NCBI GenBank assembly: GCA_040954595.2 | Contig: CM082579.2 | Span: 6,572,001-6,636,000, forward strand | DNA length: 64,000 nucleotides | Reading direction: 5' to 3' | Source: Balanoglossus misakiensis | Lineage: Eukaryota; Hemichordata | Shown here: positions 33,601-48,600 of the stretch, in pieces | Layout of the letters: each line of letters opens with the position of its first letter | Position numbering within the stretch: position 1 is the stretch's first letter | The notes under the pieces: generated by a model | What the model was told of the DNA's origin: nothing | Database searches by the model: none | What the model saw: only the letters and a program-made list of their open reading frames with translations | Position numbers and translations under genes: made by a program

Positions 33601-36600
33601 AGTGTGTTTTTTTAGATTTGAATATTCATAAGAGTACTATGATCACAAGACTTAAACTAGCCAATAAAAACGACGTTCACAAATGATATCTTGTCTATCA
33701 GTGACACATAAATTATGACAGTAGCAACTTTTGGTGATATGTAATGTATTTTATCAAGCACTTACCCACCATTTGTATTGAACATTCTTAAATCGCAATT
33801 TTTATGACATATGTAAAATGTTAATACTGACAAAGGTTTTATTTAAATAGAGGCAAAAGAGTGCCATGACAGTGCATGTCTACTGCATCTGTTTGTGGAA
33901 GAGTACATTGTATATATGTTACTTTATCTAAAGTGAGAGCAGACAAATGAAATGTAAATTTGTGTTTCACAAGTTCATAGGCAGCATTGAATGACTTGAA
34001 ATAATTGTGCTACTTTCACCGACAGACATTTCACTTAACCATGCATAGAGAAAAAGACACTGTGTTCCACTTCCAACAACTTCCCAGATTTTTAACGGTG
34101 TTGACAGAGAAATAAAAACCTTTCTAGCAGGCAGAATAAGATCACTAACATTTGAGATCATTAGCATACAGGACAATGCTTCTAATATTTAAGGGAAGAA
34201 GCTGCAAACTTTTGACATTTTTTGTTGTTTTTCATTTGATGTAAGAAGTTACTTCTGATCAAAACAATCACATTGTCAATGTAGCTAGCAACTTTTTCCC
34301 TTTAACGATTCAACTTCAAAAGTAACAGATCTAGAATGCTGTCAGCATACTACATGAAACATGCAACACTCTAAGGAACAAAACAAACAGTTTTCCTAAT
34401 AAAAATAAAGACTTTACAACTACTATAAGTTCAGTCATATAAATAAAGCAAATAGCCCCTCTTTTCAGTGGAGGTCATGTTTCAACATTTTCTTTCTGCA
34501 TACACTTGTTTATCCAGTATTCATGCTTCTGCCTGCTAGTGCTAGACACGACACCAATCAACTTTCAGATCACAATTATCAAAACGCATGTTTCAAATCT
34601 TGTTAGACTGAGATACAGCGGTGCATGATGGGAGGTATTAAAGACAGTGGAAATGAGAGAGAACAACAGATCTGGGGTGGAAAAGGCAACATTCATAATT
34701 GCAAGAGACACATCTAGAAGTTGGTTGATTTGGAAATTCTTACCGCAACTGGCAGATCGTTACTCTGGTAATAGTCATCGTCAAGGCGCGTGTGTGTAAA
34801 TCGCATGGCATAACACACATGCAATGATTGTTTTTTTATGACAAAACCCATCGCATTATGTCAATCAGACAATCAAGAAGGGAGAAAGCAAATAATGGGG
34901 AAATTACCCGATTAGTGATATGCTTATATTACTGCCATGAAGCAATGGGACACACACACACATGCATATTATATACTCTCTCGCTGTCCTGTATTTGCGT
35001 GTTTGCGGGCGCTTGCGTTTTGCATCTTCTTTCTGTATTTCGATTTTGTCATAACATGACGTTCACTTTCAGCTTGTTGCCATGGCAATACTTGTGCACC
35101 AGTTCTTTGCTTGAAATGAAGTTTTTGCCCAAAATTAAATTCCAAACTGGAAAAGCCGACATAAAATATTGCGTACATGAAAATTATAAAACGAAAGTGA
35201 AAACTAGCATGTCATATTTGTCTGTGTGTCATTCTAAAACGCAATTACTCTCACACATCCAACATGCATTAGTAAAGCCACCGCTTAATGTATTGCCCCA
35301 AAACATGCCCTTGTATAAAGAAAGAAAATAATAAGGAAAATGTGAAATGAATGAGCTGGCCATGCATTCAGCAAGCAGAGCTGTTTCGGTTTGTTAAACT
35401 TACTTGTAAGCCTTTGGCAGATATATTGTAAACTATTTTTATTTCAACTCACATTTGTTTAAATTTAATTTTAACTTTATATTTAGTCATAAATTTTAAC
35501 TTAAGAGCCCACCTTCAAACATATTTTTCGCTTAATTTCAGTGTGAGACTTGATCAGAAAGTCAAAGCAGTTTGTAAGTTCTAAATCTTCAACAATAAAT
35601 CCATAAATAGCAGCCCAACACCCCCACAAAACTCTGATTTTAACAGCGTCCTCTAGCGACAGGAAAGCAGCCTACTGACTCATGACTGACGAATACTGCT
35701 GCTTTTGACTTTTCTCATCAAACTTCTGAAAGTGTTAAAGGACGCCAGACGTCGATCAACATCACCTACCTGGAGAATGACCATGGCGTTTTCCATGGAA
35801 AGCTCGTCGCCGGGCAATCCTTCGCTCTTCCAGATCAGCTGCTCGCTCTCCGTGCTCAGGAATCGGCGGAGTTCAAACTTGGTCAGCTGTGTGAACTGCA
35901 TCCACTCGGCCAGCTTGTTGCGGCGGATGTCTTCGGATTCGGCCGCCAGGTACGTGATGAATCCGGACGCGAGCAGTGCACGCTTCGGAAGGGTCTTTAG
36001 TTCCTCAGTCAATTCCTTGACCTGCACAACAGTAGATGAATGATGACAACTTTATAGTAGCAGTAGATTTTTTATTATCGTGTCCTGTGTGAACTGAATT
36101 TCAGCTACATCTGATGACAAACCAAAATGTAGTCATACACTTCGAACATACCACATCAAAAGTTTGGTACTTTCAGGAAATGCAAACTTTACCTGTTCAT
36201 TCCATCTCTGATGTTCACCTTCCAGTTTGCCCACCAGAGTTTCCGCGGCCAGAATGGTCTCGTTGGCCTTGTCCAGGTCCAGCTTCAGTTTGGCCGCTTC
36301 CGTGGTGCGCTTCTCAAATTTGTTCCTCAGCTCGGACACTTTCTTGCCGACCTCGTCCAGACCTTTCTGCAGCTTCTCCATCCTGGACACTGCTTTCTGT
36401 AAATTCCTGAATTACGAAGACAAAGATGGACTTGAAAAAAATGTAGTCTGGCCATGGAAATGAAAGACAATCTGTGATTGGTGCAAAAAATGAGTATTTG
36501 TGTAAGATTTCGTCTTTAGCCATCTGTGGCTGTATATGTGGCTGCATTTGTATGTCACACGCACGTTCCACAAACTTACTTTCTCAGCTGAGCCTGCTCC

Positions 36601-39600
36601 GTCTCCAGGGGTTCGATCTTCTCCAAGACGTAGGAATACTTGACATTGGCTCTGACCCAAGTGGCCAGAGGGGCAGCGGCTACGCTGGCACGTTTTGCAT
36701 TCTGAAAACAAAAGCGTGGAATTAGTGATCAAGGGTCAACATATGACACTACCCAGTCGAAGGTGTTCACAGAAGACAGGTCTCACTGCACTGAAACAGA
36801 AAAACTACTCAATTTTTGTCCTTTTTTGCTTGTAATTACCTTGTCCTGGAATGAACTTCCATTCTTCTGCAGCAACTCTTCCACACCATCTCTGATTTCC
36901 GGTGAGATCTTACGAGCGTCGAACGCCGAGATTTCTTCTTTCACTCCCCTCTTTGCCAAAAAGCTGCCATGTGGAGAGAAGAGAAATCAGAACTTTTTCC
37001 CCTTGCATGATCAGACGATATCACTGTAATGCCAAAATTCATAGTGTTCCATACGAAGAGCGAAAATCCAAAATTCAAAGTGTCTCTGACCCAGTGACCT
37101 ACCTCCTCATACTATTCCATGACGTATCCAATATTCCCATCAATCTAAGCACGCCTTCCAGAATATCCCGGATGACATCCGGAGGGGCACGCAAAGCTCT
37201 GATTTCACTCAAACTCTCGGGTTTGATGTTGCCCACAGCCTGTTTGGCCTCCCGGACCAAGGGTTCGATTTCGGACAGCTCAATGTCGATCGCCTTCTTT
37301 CTTTTCTCAAGTTTGATGTTCTCCTCGGCCGTCTGCTCTTTGAGTTTCTCAATTTCTGTCTTCTGTTCACTGGCAGCCTACATTGGATGGATAATCATTA
37401 AAATATGGTGTAAATGGTGTTTCTGAGAAGTTTTCTTGCTAAAGCTTATTTGCATGCTATTTGCACATTACATTACATTACGGTATCAGACTACCACACA
37501 AACACAACACTACTTGGGACAATTACCTGCATACTGGTGGTAATCTCTCTCAAGGCAGTGTCTGCTTCCTCTTGTTTCTGTGCCAACAGTGCACTCTGCT
37601 GGGCGGCCTTGCCCTTCAACTCCTCCACCAAGGAGGAGGCCTCGTTCAGCTTAGATAGACCAGCCTACAGTAAACACACAAACACAGAGTTTTACCATTC
37701 AGTCTTCTTAGTTAGGTTAACCATTTCAAACATAGAGACACTTTCATTTGATTTCATAAGCTGTCGTTTGCGCTTTGTTATATTATTTGGCTGTGAAGGT
37801 ATACTGAATCATCAAGATGTAGACTTTACGATGGTTGGGGAATAAACTAACACCAAACACTAACACTTCCCTTACCCCTATCCCAAGTAACTCCAAAAAA
37901 CGAAAGAGGTAACTTTCTTGACACCATCATTTCAAAATGCTCTCACTCATGTTTGTTTGTACATGTACGTTATACTCGTAACCACGAGTTTTCAAGTTCC
38001 CTCTTTTCAAATAGAAGAAACACAATCCACATTGCTGCCATTCTTACTTGTAAATGACTCTGTCTATTTTCCACGTCCTTCTTCTTGTGACCGTACACCG
38101 CCATGTACGTGTGCAAGAACGTCATGTACCGCCTGGGCGTGGCCATGGCCAGACCGCACGAGTGGTGAATGTGCAGGAAGTTCTTGAGGATTTCTTCGCC
38201 GCCCTCCAGTTTCTTCTTCTGCTGTTTGTCCGAGCTTGCCAGAGATGAGCCTTCGATTCTCGGCGCTCTGGTCAGGAGGATCTTGGGAATCTGAGTGGAA
38301 TCAAAACATATCAGAATAAGAATGATTTCTATGTGAGTTTGTTTTTAGAAAGTGAGGAAATATCCTATGTCGCATATACAACAGAAGATGCATATCACAA
38401 GAATGGTTGATTACCCTCAACATGCTGTCTCTGCTCCATCCGGCCATCCACTGCACAGCGCACTGCTTGTAGAAGGAGGGGTTACTTTCGCAGTTGACGG
38501 TGAACTTGGCATTGGAACTGTCCATGACCAGCACCACGTGCAGATTGGTCAAGACACCTGCGAGGATGGGAAGAAGGGGTTTGATTGATCGATTCATTCA
38601 TTCATTCATTCATTCATTCATTCATTCATTCATTCATTCATTCATTCATTCATTCATACATACATACATACATACATACATACATACATTCATTCATTCA
38701 TTCATTCATTCATTCATTCATTCATTCATTCATACATACATACATTCATTCATTCATTCATTCATTCATTCATTTGCCAACTGTCAGACTTACGAGATGC
38801 AAAGTAGCTGAAGAGCGTTCCCTTGTAGTTCGCTTCCGACGCCAGGTCTCTGAGCGGGGTCAGGATCGGCTCCAGTTCTTCCGGCGTGTAGAGCCCCGGA
38901 ACCTCTCCGGCTGCCAGCAGACTGTTGATCAGTTCCAAGAACTCCTGGTGCACAAACTGGTGATCTTCCAGCAGGAGTACCACCTGTTCCGCCTCCACGC
39001 CTGCAGTCTGCATTGCCTGCAGAAAAAAAAGGCAAATGCAATCAGCTGGTACAAAACCTGGATGTTGGCAAGGAAACAGCACTGGAGAACATTATTTATC
39101 ACTGCTTTCTAGATTCAGTGGAAATATTGACAGAAGCTTCATGTACACATAAACACTCACAGTTTGTTTGACCATTATAAGGTGAATAGTTTTGGGGGGC
39201 AGAGCTCATTGATTACACAGCCTGTGTAACTACAGTGCTGCCCTGAGTGAAGTCAATGGATATCCCTGTACCGGTATATTGTACTACAATAAAGATTTTA
39301 AGGTTTTCTTCTCAAGCTTTACAAGGCACTTCCCATGAGTGATATCTTGCAACAATAACTCCAGTCCACTTACACTTTTCAAATCTAGCTTGAATTGCTT
39401 GAGGCCGTACGATCGACCAATCTTCGGCGTGATCAACTCCATGTGATGCATGTGTGCCATGACGGTGACCGCTGTACGTCGACCGACTCCACTCCTGCCA
39501 GCCATCAGCAGTGATCCGCCCGGCTGCGTCAGGACACGATCGACACGCGCCATGAATTCCAGTGTCTCACGGAACAGCAGGATGTCAAGCTCTTTATTTT

Positions 39601-42600
39601 CACGTCCTGGAAATGAGGAATTATAACGATTTTTCAAGATGCTTCAAAACATCTAATTACCGATCAACACTGGAATGAAATTAAAATGGCTGGGAGCACA
39701 GCACTGCAACATAGGCACAAATCATATCAAACATCACCCTGTACACCCCTCAACACTCATTTCCCCCCCCCCCCCCACACATTTAATACTCACCATACAC
39801 CTGGATACCCTTGTTGATGACATCTCTGAGATCTTCCTTGTTCAGTCGACCTAACGGTTTGCCATTGGGTGGCAATGGAGCGCCTGGGGCACTCACCATT
39901 CCTCCTGCTTCAGCTCTGGCGCCCCACGTCACATAGTATGCTCCTAACAAAGACAAAACATGAAACATTAGTGTATAAAGCATTCAAAGAAACAAAATAT
40001 CACATGTCAACATTTCTAGTAACGTTTCATGACACAAAGCATTTCTACCAGAAGAGTTCTGTACTCTTGGATGGCAAAAAAAAAAATCCACATGTGAAAC
40101 TTAGAGTTAAAATCAAATACTTGTATGATGGCAGTAAAACTAATGGATGACACACCAGAGTTTCCTTGTACATTTGTATAACCCTTCCACCCCCAGTTCC
40201 CTCTTCAGATGTCTAACCTTACCATAGAAAACAATGGGTTTGGACTGTACCATGGTGGTGAAAGGGTTATGGGGAAACTGATAAGAATGCTCTTATTGCA
40301 ATTCACACTGTACTGTAAGTTTATTTCCAAAATTTCCACATTACCATCCAGTCTATCGATGACATGACTGGCGTTCCAATCCGACTGCAGCACGCCCATC
40401 AGAATGTTGTCAAACTTGTTCAGGCCGTCCTCTCCCACCAGGCGGTCACGGAACAGCCTCCTGCCCTCGTAGGCCCACACCTCCAGGACATGGTCACTGC
40501 TGCTCTCGGAGGACGATGCGTTCAGGTCGTACCTGAGGAGTCCCAGAACCCAGTTGGTCAGGTCGCGCGGCGTGAAGAGGTAGTGACTGAACTCGTCCAC
40601 AGAGAATCGCGCTCTTGTCTGTAAAACGAATGTTGGTTTGTCAACAGGATGCCAGGTCAGTCCAACTACAGTTAGTGCTTCTCAATGGTAGAATGAAGTC
40701 AAAACTTTGAGGCAGGCAAAGTATCTGACGCCCAAATTCTCAACAGCTGACACTATGGTCTGGATGAAATAGAAATTTTTGTGGATTGTGGCAAGGAAAA
40801 ATAACATTTCTTTCGGCTGTTGTCTGCATATTTACCGGGAATGTTCCTGCACTGTGATGGAATCTACAAAACATCCATTCTGTGTTCGGTTCTCACCTGT
40901 TCGTACACTTGAACCATGGATCCTGCCAAGTGATGGACTTTAGAAGAGGAAGCCCACACTGCATGCGATTGCAAACTTCGGTGTAGAACCGGTGTCAGGT
41001 AGGCTCCGTAAATTGACTGCAGTTGGTCTCTTTCAGTGTATCTAGAAAAAGCATGGTGTAGAAAAAAACAGCCATTTGAATTAGCTTTCATTGAGTTATA
41101 GAAAATCAGAGGAATAAACTTCAAAAGAAAAAAAAACATCACTGAGCGGAAGAATACGATGGTCGAATTGCACAATGCCAGCACTCACCCTATTCCACAA
41201 ATGCGCACGATGGACGTGAATCGACTCGTCAGTTGATGTCTTCCGATTGTGTTTCCTGCATTCATACTGGCTACAATCTGAACACCTTCCAAACCTACCC
41301 ACTCCAAGTTACTGTCGTAAAATCCCTTGTATGTCAACACCTGAAATCATAAGTGATACAATTGATTGTTTTAATTTTAATTCGCTCTCTGTAAAGATCT
41401 GGCAGAGGGCGAGTTTTTATTTTCAGGCAATCATACAAAGATGTACATATGTATTCGTGTCACGTAAGGTTTGTTCGTGCCTCCTCTGCTGTGTGAATAA
41501 ATTAAAAAATTTAGTCTTGTTTTGTTTCTTGGCTTCACACGCTCACCAAAAATTTCACGACTGAGTTTTTCACCAGTTTTGAAAGAAGTAATTGAAACAT
41601 TGAGGTCAGACTCGCATTTGTGGTGCGACAGTTCTACTTCATGCTATGAAAAAACCTACAAGTCTCTGTTAACCCACACCGTCCTTTATTACCTGTTGTA
41701 GGAAAGCAATGAGCTGACTGGTCCCCCACTTATCAGGCTTGGGCAGGTTGATGTCCTTCAGGTAGAGCACCAGCCTCTCGCAGTCCTTGGGTCTGTACAC
41801 CCTGCCGGTGTTTGTGCTGATCACCATGCACGACTGCGCCAGCTTCTGCAGCACGTGGGACGGCGAGGTCTGCGCGCTGCAGTGGATTGTAGCAATGTGT
41901 GTGGATCTCAGCTGTTCGAAGCAGTGTCTCAGAATCATTCTGTGGGGAAAAAATATAAACATCAAAGTCTTTAGACCAGACATCACTTGTCGGGGGAGTT
42001 TGTTGAGTGAAAAAGACAGTACATCAACAGTATGCAAATGAAAGAATGCCAGAGTATATTTTTCGTTAGTATTACTTTCATACTTGTCAATGAAGCAGTC
42101 CCTCAATGAAGAGAGAATTATAGGGACAACTCAGTCAATGAAATCAGAAAAAAATGACGCCCCTTACCCCTTTCCACAGCCATCAGGTCCAACCAGAATG
42201 AACGGCTGTTTGTGTTCCGCCTGCAGCCACGGTTTCAGGTAATCCAGACACCGTTGCACGTCTGTTGTTCTGATCACTGGCTGTGAGCCGTTGTTTACGA
42301 AGTCGTCGGTCGTGAGGTTATCCGCAATCTCCAACTGATATGACATCAGACGGCCGGAGCTCTCATCGAAGTAGGTGTCCAGCGGGTGTCTTTGGTCAGG
42401 GGGCATTTCGTGTGCCCAATGGAAGGCCTGCAAGAGTAGACACAGTCAGTGAGTATCATTGCTGCCAAAATGTTTCTGATGATGGTGGTGGTGGCAGTGA
42501 TGAAGATGATGATGATGATGATGATGATGATGTTGATGATGATGATGATGATGATTCAAATTCCAGGTTTCACCAATTGCAAGCCAAAATGCAGCATTTC

Positions 42601-45600
42601 CTTACCTCCTTGGCAAACGTCTCTCTACTGTTCACGTTCAGGTTTCCACCCAGACCCCTGATCAGCGCCACAATGAACTGCGCCTTGGTCGAACATCCGT
42701 GCAGGTGAGACAAGCCGTTCATCACCATGCCAACCAGACTGGTCTCCACCAGCATGTCGTTCTGCTTCATCACCCACTCCAAGCCCCTGTTGAAGTAATC
42801 CTCGATCCAGCCGGACAGTCTGCTCTGGGATTCTTCCGGTTGCTTGCCCAGCCACGAGGTCACCAGGGCCTTGACATCAGTGTCTTCATCACTAGGGAAA
42901 GGGAAACAAATGGAATTTAGGATTTGGAGTAGTTCTGCTTCAAAGAACAGAAGATTACCACTAAAAAATGTGTCAGTAATTTGGATTACCTTTTATGTTT
43001 TCCCCGAGAGCATCAAAAACATTCTATATCAAAGGGAATGACCTACTGCAGGAATGATGAAAATAAACTCATTTTTAGTGTATTATTTTAGAGTTTGCAT
43101 ACCTGAGGAAGATCATACCCATTCTGGATATTGTGGCCGGGGAAGCACAGCTCAGATCATGGGTCTCGAAGACAAAGTTGACGTTGGGACCAAACTGTAT
43201 ACGCTCACCCGACGGCATGGTCAGTAATCTGTTGTCATCCAACACAGAGTTGAGGGATTCAATCCACTCTGGATCGATGTCACCATCGCATATAATCCAG
43301 GATTGGATTTCTGTATTGAAGGAACGTACAAGATCAGTTTCAGGATATAAAGTAAGTATGTGGTGTTCTTAAACTAGAAAATCATGCTGCCAAACTCAAT
43401 TGGTTCATAAAATGTGGTATTATGTGCAGGATATGTCAACTACTTGGCTACTATTTATGCCAAAGAGATCACACCAGGTCAAACCATCTTTCAGTGCAGG
43501 AAGTGATGTAACATTTACCTTGTGGCTCCCTGACCACCTGTCTGGCACTGTTGGTCAACACACCGTCCGACCACTCACGGGTGTCCATGTCGATCTGACC
43601 AAGCAACTGTGAAAATCAGACAAGACAGATATTAAATAATACAATCTTATATAGACAGTTTAACAGCTATGGTAAAACCTGTCAAAGCTGGACACCAAAA
43701 ATGCCTGAAAGTTAATATGCACAATAAAATGTGGCCATCAAAAATATTACTGTTTCTCCACAAGATCCATTTGAAAAAGTTCACACAAAATGAAGGAATG
43801 AGTACCTGTGTTCTTGGCATCGCCTTGGGGTTCATAGTGTACTGCTTGACAACCTGTCCCACTTTCCCCATGGCTATCCGGAGAATTTGCCAGAGCGTGG
43901 ATTTGCCGGATCCGCTGGGACCCACAATGACCACTCCCATGCGCTGCCTCAGCTGTTCGTACAACTCTAGAGCTTTCTTGATCTGTGGAAATCGTGGAAA
44001 TTTATGTCATTACGAAAGTAGACGGGCTAAATAACAGAAATGTCACAGCTGGTTGACATCTGAGAATATCACGTGATCATCAACAGTATCCTGCAAAAAC
44101 TAGTAATACCGGTACTTGCACAATAGAACTATAGAACGTGTAGTTGAGGTTACACGTACCTGAGGTTCTGCCACAACCAGGTGCTGTTCTTTGCACACTT
44201 CTCTGAGAGCAGCAGCCAGCGTTTCGTACTCGATGTCTTTGAGTTCAACCCCCGGGAAGACATCGCTCACCAGCGCGTCAAATCTCTTGCCGTCAGAGAA
44301 CGTCAGTTTGGATACCGTGTTGACACGCAGTGCCTGGACCACTAACTTACTCTCATCAATCTTGTCTGGAATAAGATGATCATGAGCATATCATCAGATA
44401 ATTTTAAACTTTTTTTTCAATATAGTGTCTGGAAAATTACAGAACAATTGTTGCTCATTCAAAATACACATTGTTGTCACCTCTTAAAAGTGAATGACAT
44501 CTATTTTATCTAACTGACCGTTGAACTCAATTCCAATATGGCTGCCTGGACATATACATTATATGTACATCTTCACACTCACCTGGAGAATTCCTCTTAG
44601 CCTGTTGCAGCAAGTTTCCAGATCCTCTCAGCACAGTCTTCAGCGCACGCAGACCCCAGTCGTAATGCTGCTGTGGTGTTAGCAACTCTCTGCATCAAAG
44701 AAATTCTCAAAAATTGTCAAAATCATCAACGTCTTCAACATTTGCACCTATTACAAGATTTGTTTGATCTCAACACTTCACAACATGTTGTACAGTCAAA
44801 CAAAGACATTTACCACATAAGGACATAGACAAAGAGAATTATGAGAGCACAATGTACATGCAACACCCTTTTAACCCACATGGTAGCAATTTCCAAACAT
44901 CTCTCTAAAGCAAGACCAACACATGCATTAATGAGTTTACACCAACACACAGGACAAACAGAAAGTCTTCATGTACAAGTTTAAGGCATTAAAATAAGCA
45001 TAACAAAGTCTTTTAAATTAGTTAAATTCCAAACTTGTACATGAAGAATATCGAGGTCCTTTATTACCAACACCGTGTTGAACTCACTTTGAAAGGTTAA
45101 ATATTGCCACCAATTTGCGACCCAAACTCTTGCCGTCTTTGAAGCCCTCCGAGAACAGGATCACCTCAGCGATCTGTTCGTTGTCGGGTCTGGACATGGC
45201 GACGGGTCGGAACAACTGCTTCAAGTTGTCGGGCAGCTTCTGACGACCTCCGTAACCTTTGCCGGCCGGGTTCATGGTGATGAAGATACCGGAGTTGGGA
45301 TCCAAGTCAACCTGGTGAATTAAAATCACAGCTTGTATTTTAATCACAAAATGACTGCATACTACATGTACATCACTTTGAGTTCAAAATTACTACTATT
45401 CTAGCTTGGTCTGTGTTGGGAAAAAACCACTGGAACATAGAATTGCACAGGACTTCATGCACACCTACCTGTCTCTCCAATAACTCAATGAACTCTTTTT
45501 TGTTCTTAATGGCATCTTGGATCAGCTGGATCTGCATAGAGACAGCTGACAGCACAGCCTCCTCCAATCGGTTGAACTCATCGAAACATCCCCAGGCGCC

Positions 45601-48600
45601 GCACTTGACCAAACCGATGAAGATCCGACCCATGGATTTCACATCAATGCCCTGTAGCAGAAGACGTTATAATACAAGGAGTGTCAAGATGGAACAGTTG
45701 TGACCACATGTAAGGTACAGCACATATGTTCTTATTATAAATAACATTTGTACCAACTAGAGTGCATGAAAAGATAGTAACTCAAGGAAAAGTTAAGTTT
45801 TATTCAATATCTTTAAATTTGACATGTTTTCATTTAAAATGTGTAAACTACTGACAAATGATTGTTCATCCAAAAGCTGTCAGGAGAGTTAGGGTTGTAT
45901 ATTTTTACCAACATTTTTAAGGAAACCTCAGCTCAATTATTTTTCCTCTGAATCAAACCCAAAGTTTCTTCCAAGCAGTTGTCATAAAAATGGGTACACA
46001 AATTGTTGGGATTAGCAGAAGTAACCCACCTCATCACAGTTGAACACCAGAACTTGTCTTCCAAAGAGTCCACCCAGGGCTTTGACGGACTCTGTTTTAC
46101 CGGTTCCAGCCGGTCCATACGGGTTACCGCCCAATCCCATGTGCATTCCTTGGGTCAGTGTCAGGTAACATTTGTCTGTCAGTGGAGTGTGTACCAACTT
46201 GGCTGCATTGCCTGTTGTATGGAAAGATTAAACCAAAATCAAATAAATTTGTGGCTCTCGTTACCAACATTAGCCTAATTTTTATCTACTGACCCAAAAT
46301 GTTTTACAAGCTTAAAAAAATGTAGAAGTAAATAATTTAATTCACATGACAAAGAAAACGATCTGCGGATTTCACCTTGATATTCGTAGGTATATTCAAA
46401 CTCGGAGTCCACCATTCGCATCATGGCATTGCCATCCCCTCGCACATAGTATCGTAGTTGTTTCTGCCACTGCCAGTCGAGAATGTTGCGCACGTTATCC
46501 TCCATCAGCTGACCAACAACATCTATAGCATGGATCACATCCAAGATCAGGGCCTGCAAAAATTGCCAGAGCAAACCATAATTAGTCACAGTGAAAATTT
46601 GGAGGGGAGGGGGGGGGGGGGGGTTTCATCATTAATCAGCCTTCATCATGCAAGTTTACTGTCAGAGGTCAATTATGCAAATTTTTGACAGGTGTAACCA
46701 TAAAAAATTGCAGTCAGTAGATACCATGCTATTGGAAAGAAACAGTTTTTGCTGTTCTGTACACTTCTCTTGGTGTAGACACACAGAGGTGAACATAGAG
46801 ACCCTCCCCTACCTTGAGTTTGAGTTCCAATACATGGGTGTTCACATCAGCCGATGAGATATCGACACTTGTGTAGGATTCCAGCTGAGATTCCACCTCT
46901 ATCATGAACTCTTGCAGAGAGTTCTCCTTGATGGCAGCCTCGCAGCGTTCCGTGAATTGTATCTGCTCAGCCAGACACAGGATCTGGAAGGAAAACACAC
47001 CAGAATGTTGGACAGAGGAAGATCAGTTTTAGGTTCCAACAACTATTGACTGAGTACTGCCATCCTTACAAAACATCCTTACAAAATATGTATATTAGTC
47101 GCTTACCTGGGATGGGAACTGATTGGGATCAACTCCAGCACTGTTATTCCCCTTTCCGGCTCTCAGACATTCGATCAGCAGGGCTTTCAGGGTATCCTTC
47201 ATTTCATCCGACAATCGACTCAACCAGATCTGATGTTCAAAAAAAATGTTGGCAGATGTCACGGAGGAAAAGATTTCTCTTCTATAATGTCTTCTAGTAA
47301 AGAGTAGGACTGACAATAGAAAATCAAATTTGCTGTAACAGTGGCTGAAAAAGGAAAAAAATTGCCATACGTAATAAACCTTATGGGAGTATGATAAACA
47401 TGTCATTGTGACCTGAGCAAAGATTTGCTTCCATTCGGATAATAAACCAAGTTTGTTTGAACAATTCTGACTGAACTAACCTCCACTTCTGGTGTAATGG
47501 TGACAGGTTTCTTGAGCGGCACCACTTCGCCCTCCAGCGACTTCATGGCCATGATTCTCTTGCAGCCCTCATCGAACTCCACGCTGTGAATGCCTGCAAA
47601 CAGTTTCTTCAGATGGGTCTGAATGACTGCCGGGTTGGTGGCCTGGCCGAGGATCTCCAACAAGTCATCGTCGCCGATGAAGTAGAAACGGGGGAAAGCT
47701 GAACGCTTCTCCTGCAAGTAACAGAAGAAAAACAAATTATTAACAAGGGCAAGGTTTATATTATTACAGAAGTAAGACTATTTTCAGTCAGGGTACATAC
47801 CGGTACATGTAGCTGAGGATGTCTCTCATGATTATCATTGATACAGCCTTGGTGAGAAAAAAAATTAACGAGATACAGCCACAGCAACTACATTTTGTAT
47901 AGTTGTCTAGTGCATTTCACTGACCTCGAGGAATTCATTCAGCGATTTCTGGCATCTTTGCAACTGGTCCAGCATGCCAACCAGCGAGTTTCTCAGCCCA
48001 GCCTGACCAACCAATGACAGCACTCGGTTGTCACGTGACACATCCATCATGATGGCTCTGTGGAGAAATCAACATGTTCGTCTATGAACTTGGGTGGGTG
48101 GGGAGGTAAATTGACATTTCGGATGAAATTTTCGTAGAGAATGAGGATTTCTATTCAGTATTATACAATGATAGATTTCTCATGGCAAGTTTGAACTACC
48201 TGAACTCTGTGTCTACACCTCTGAAGCGGCCTTGCTCTTTGGGCAGTGCCCCTCGGCCGAATATGGGCTCCAGGTAGACCCACTTCCTCTGGATTTGGTT
48301 GAGATTGTGCAAGTACTCGTCCAGGTCTGCCAGACGCTGTTCCCATAGCGACGCTTTGTCTTCAAATCCTTTGTAGTATGGCGAGTCTTTCAGGGACTGC
48401 AACAAGCACTGGTTGTCACCAACCTGCAACACAAGAATGTATACTAATATGTTATATAGTCTTTTCCCATGTCTGATTCATTGACTGATTTGCTGGCTGG
48501 TTAATTGGATGGGGGATTGATTGATTGATTGATTAACTAACAGACTGATAGAGTTATTCTAGTTGGTAAACTGACTACTGACTGGCTAAGTGACTGATTG

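Noticed and set aside
34828-35331. 167-codon plus-strand open frame in the large DYNC2H1 intron
   Set aside because: No recognisable domain, mixed low-complexity composition and no conserved splice borders; probably chance.
35680-35769. Extension of DYNC2H1 exon 53 (residues VGDVDRR...)
   Set aside because: It reads through the splice donor; human and all family alignments continue from VILQ to the PFLIDPSS exon.
38494-39112. Long plus-strand frames of Phe-Ile-His-Ser repeats
   Set aside because: Produced by the tetranucleotide microsatellite read into antisense dynein exons.
42340-42708. Poly-Asp protein on the plus strand
   Set aside because: Product of a (GAT)n repeat between two antisense DYNC2H1 exons.
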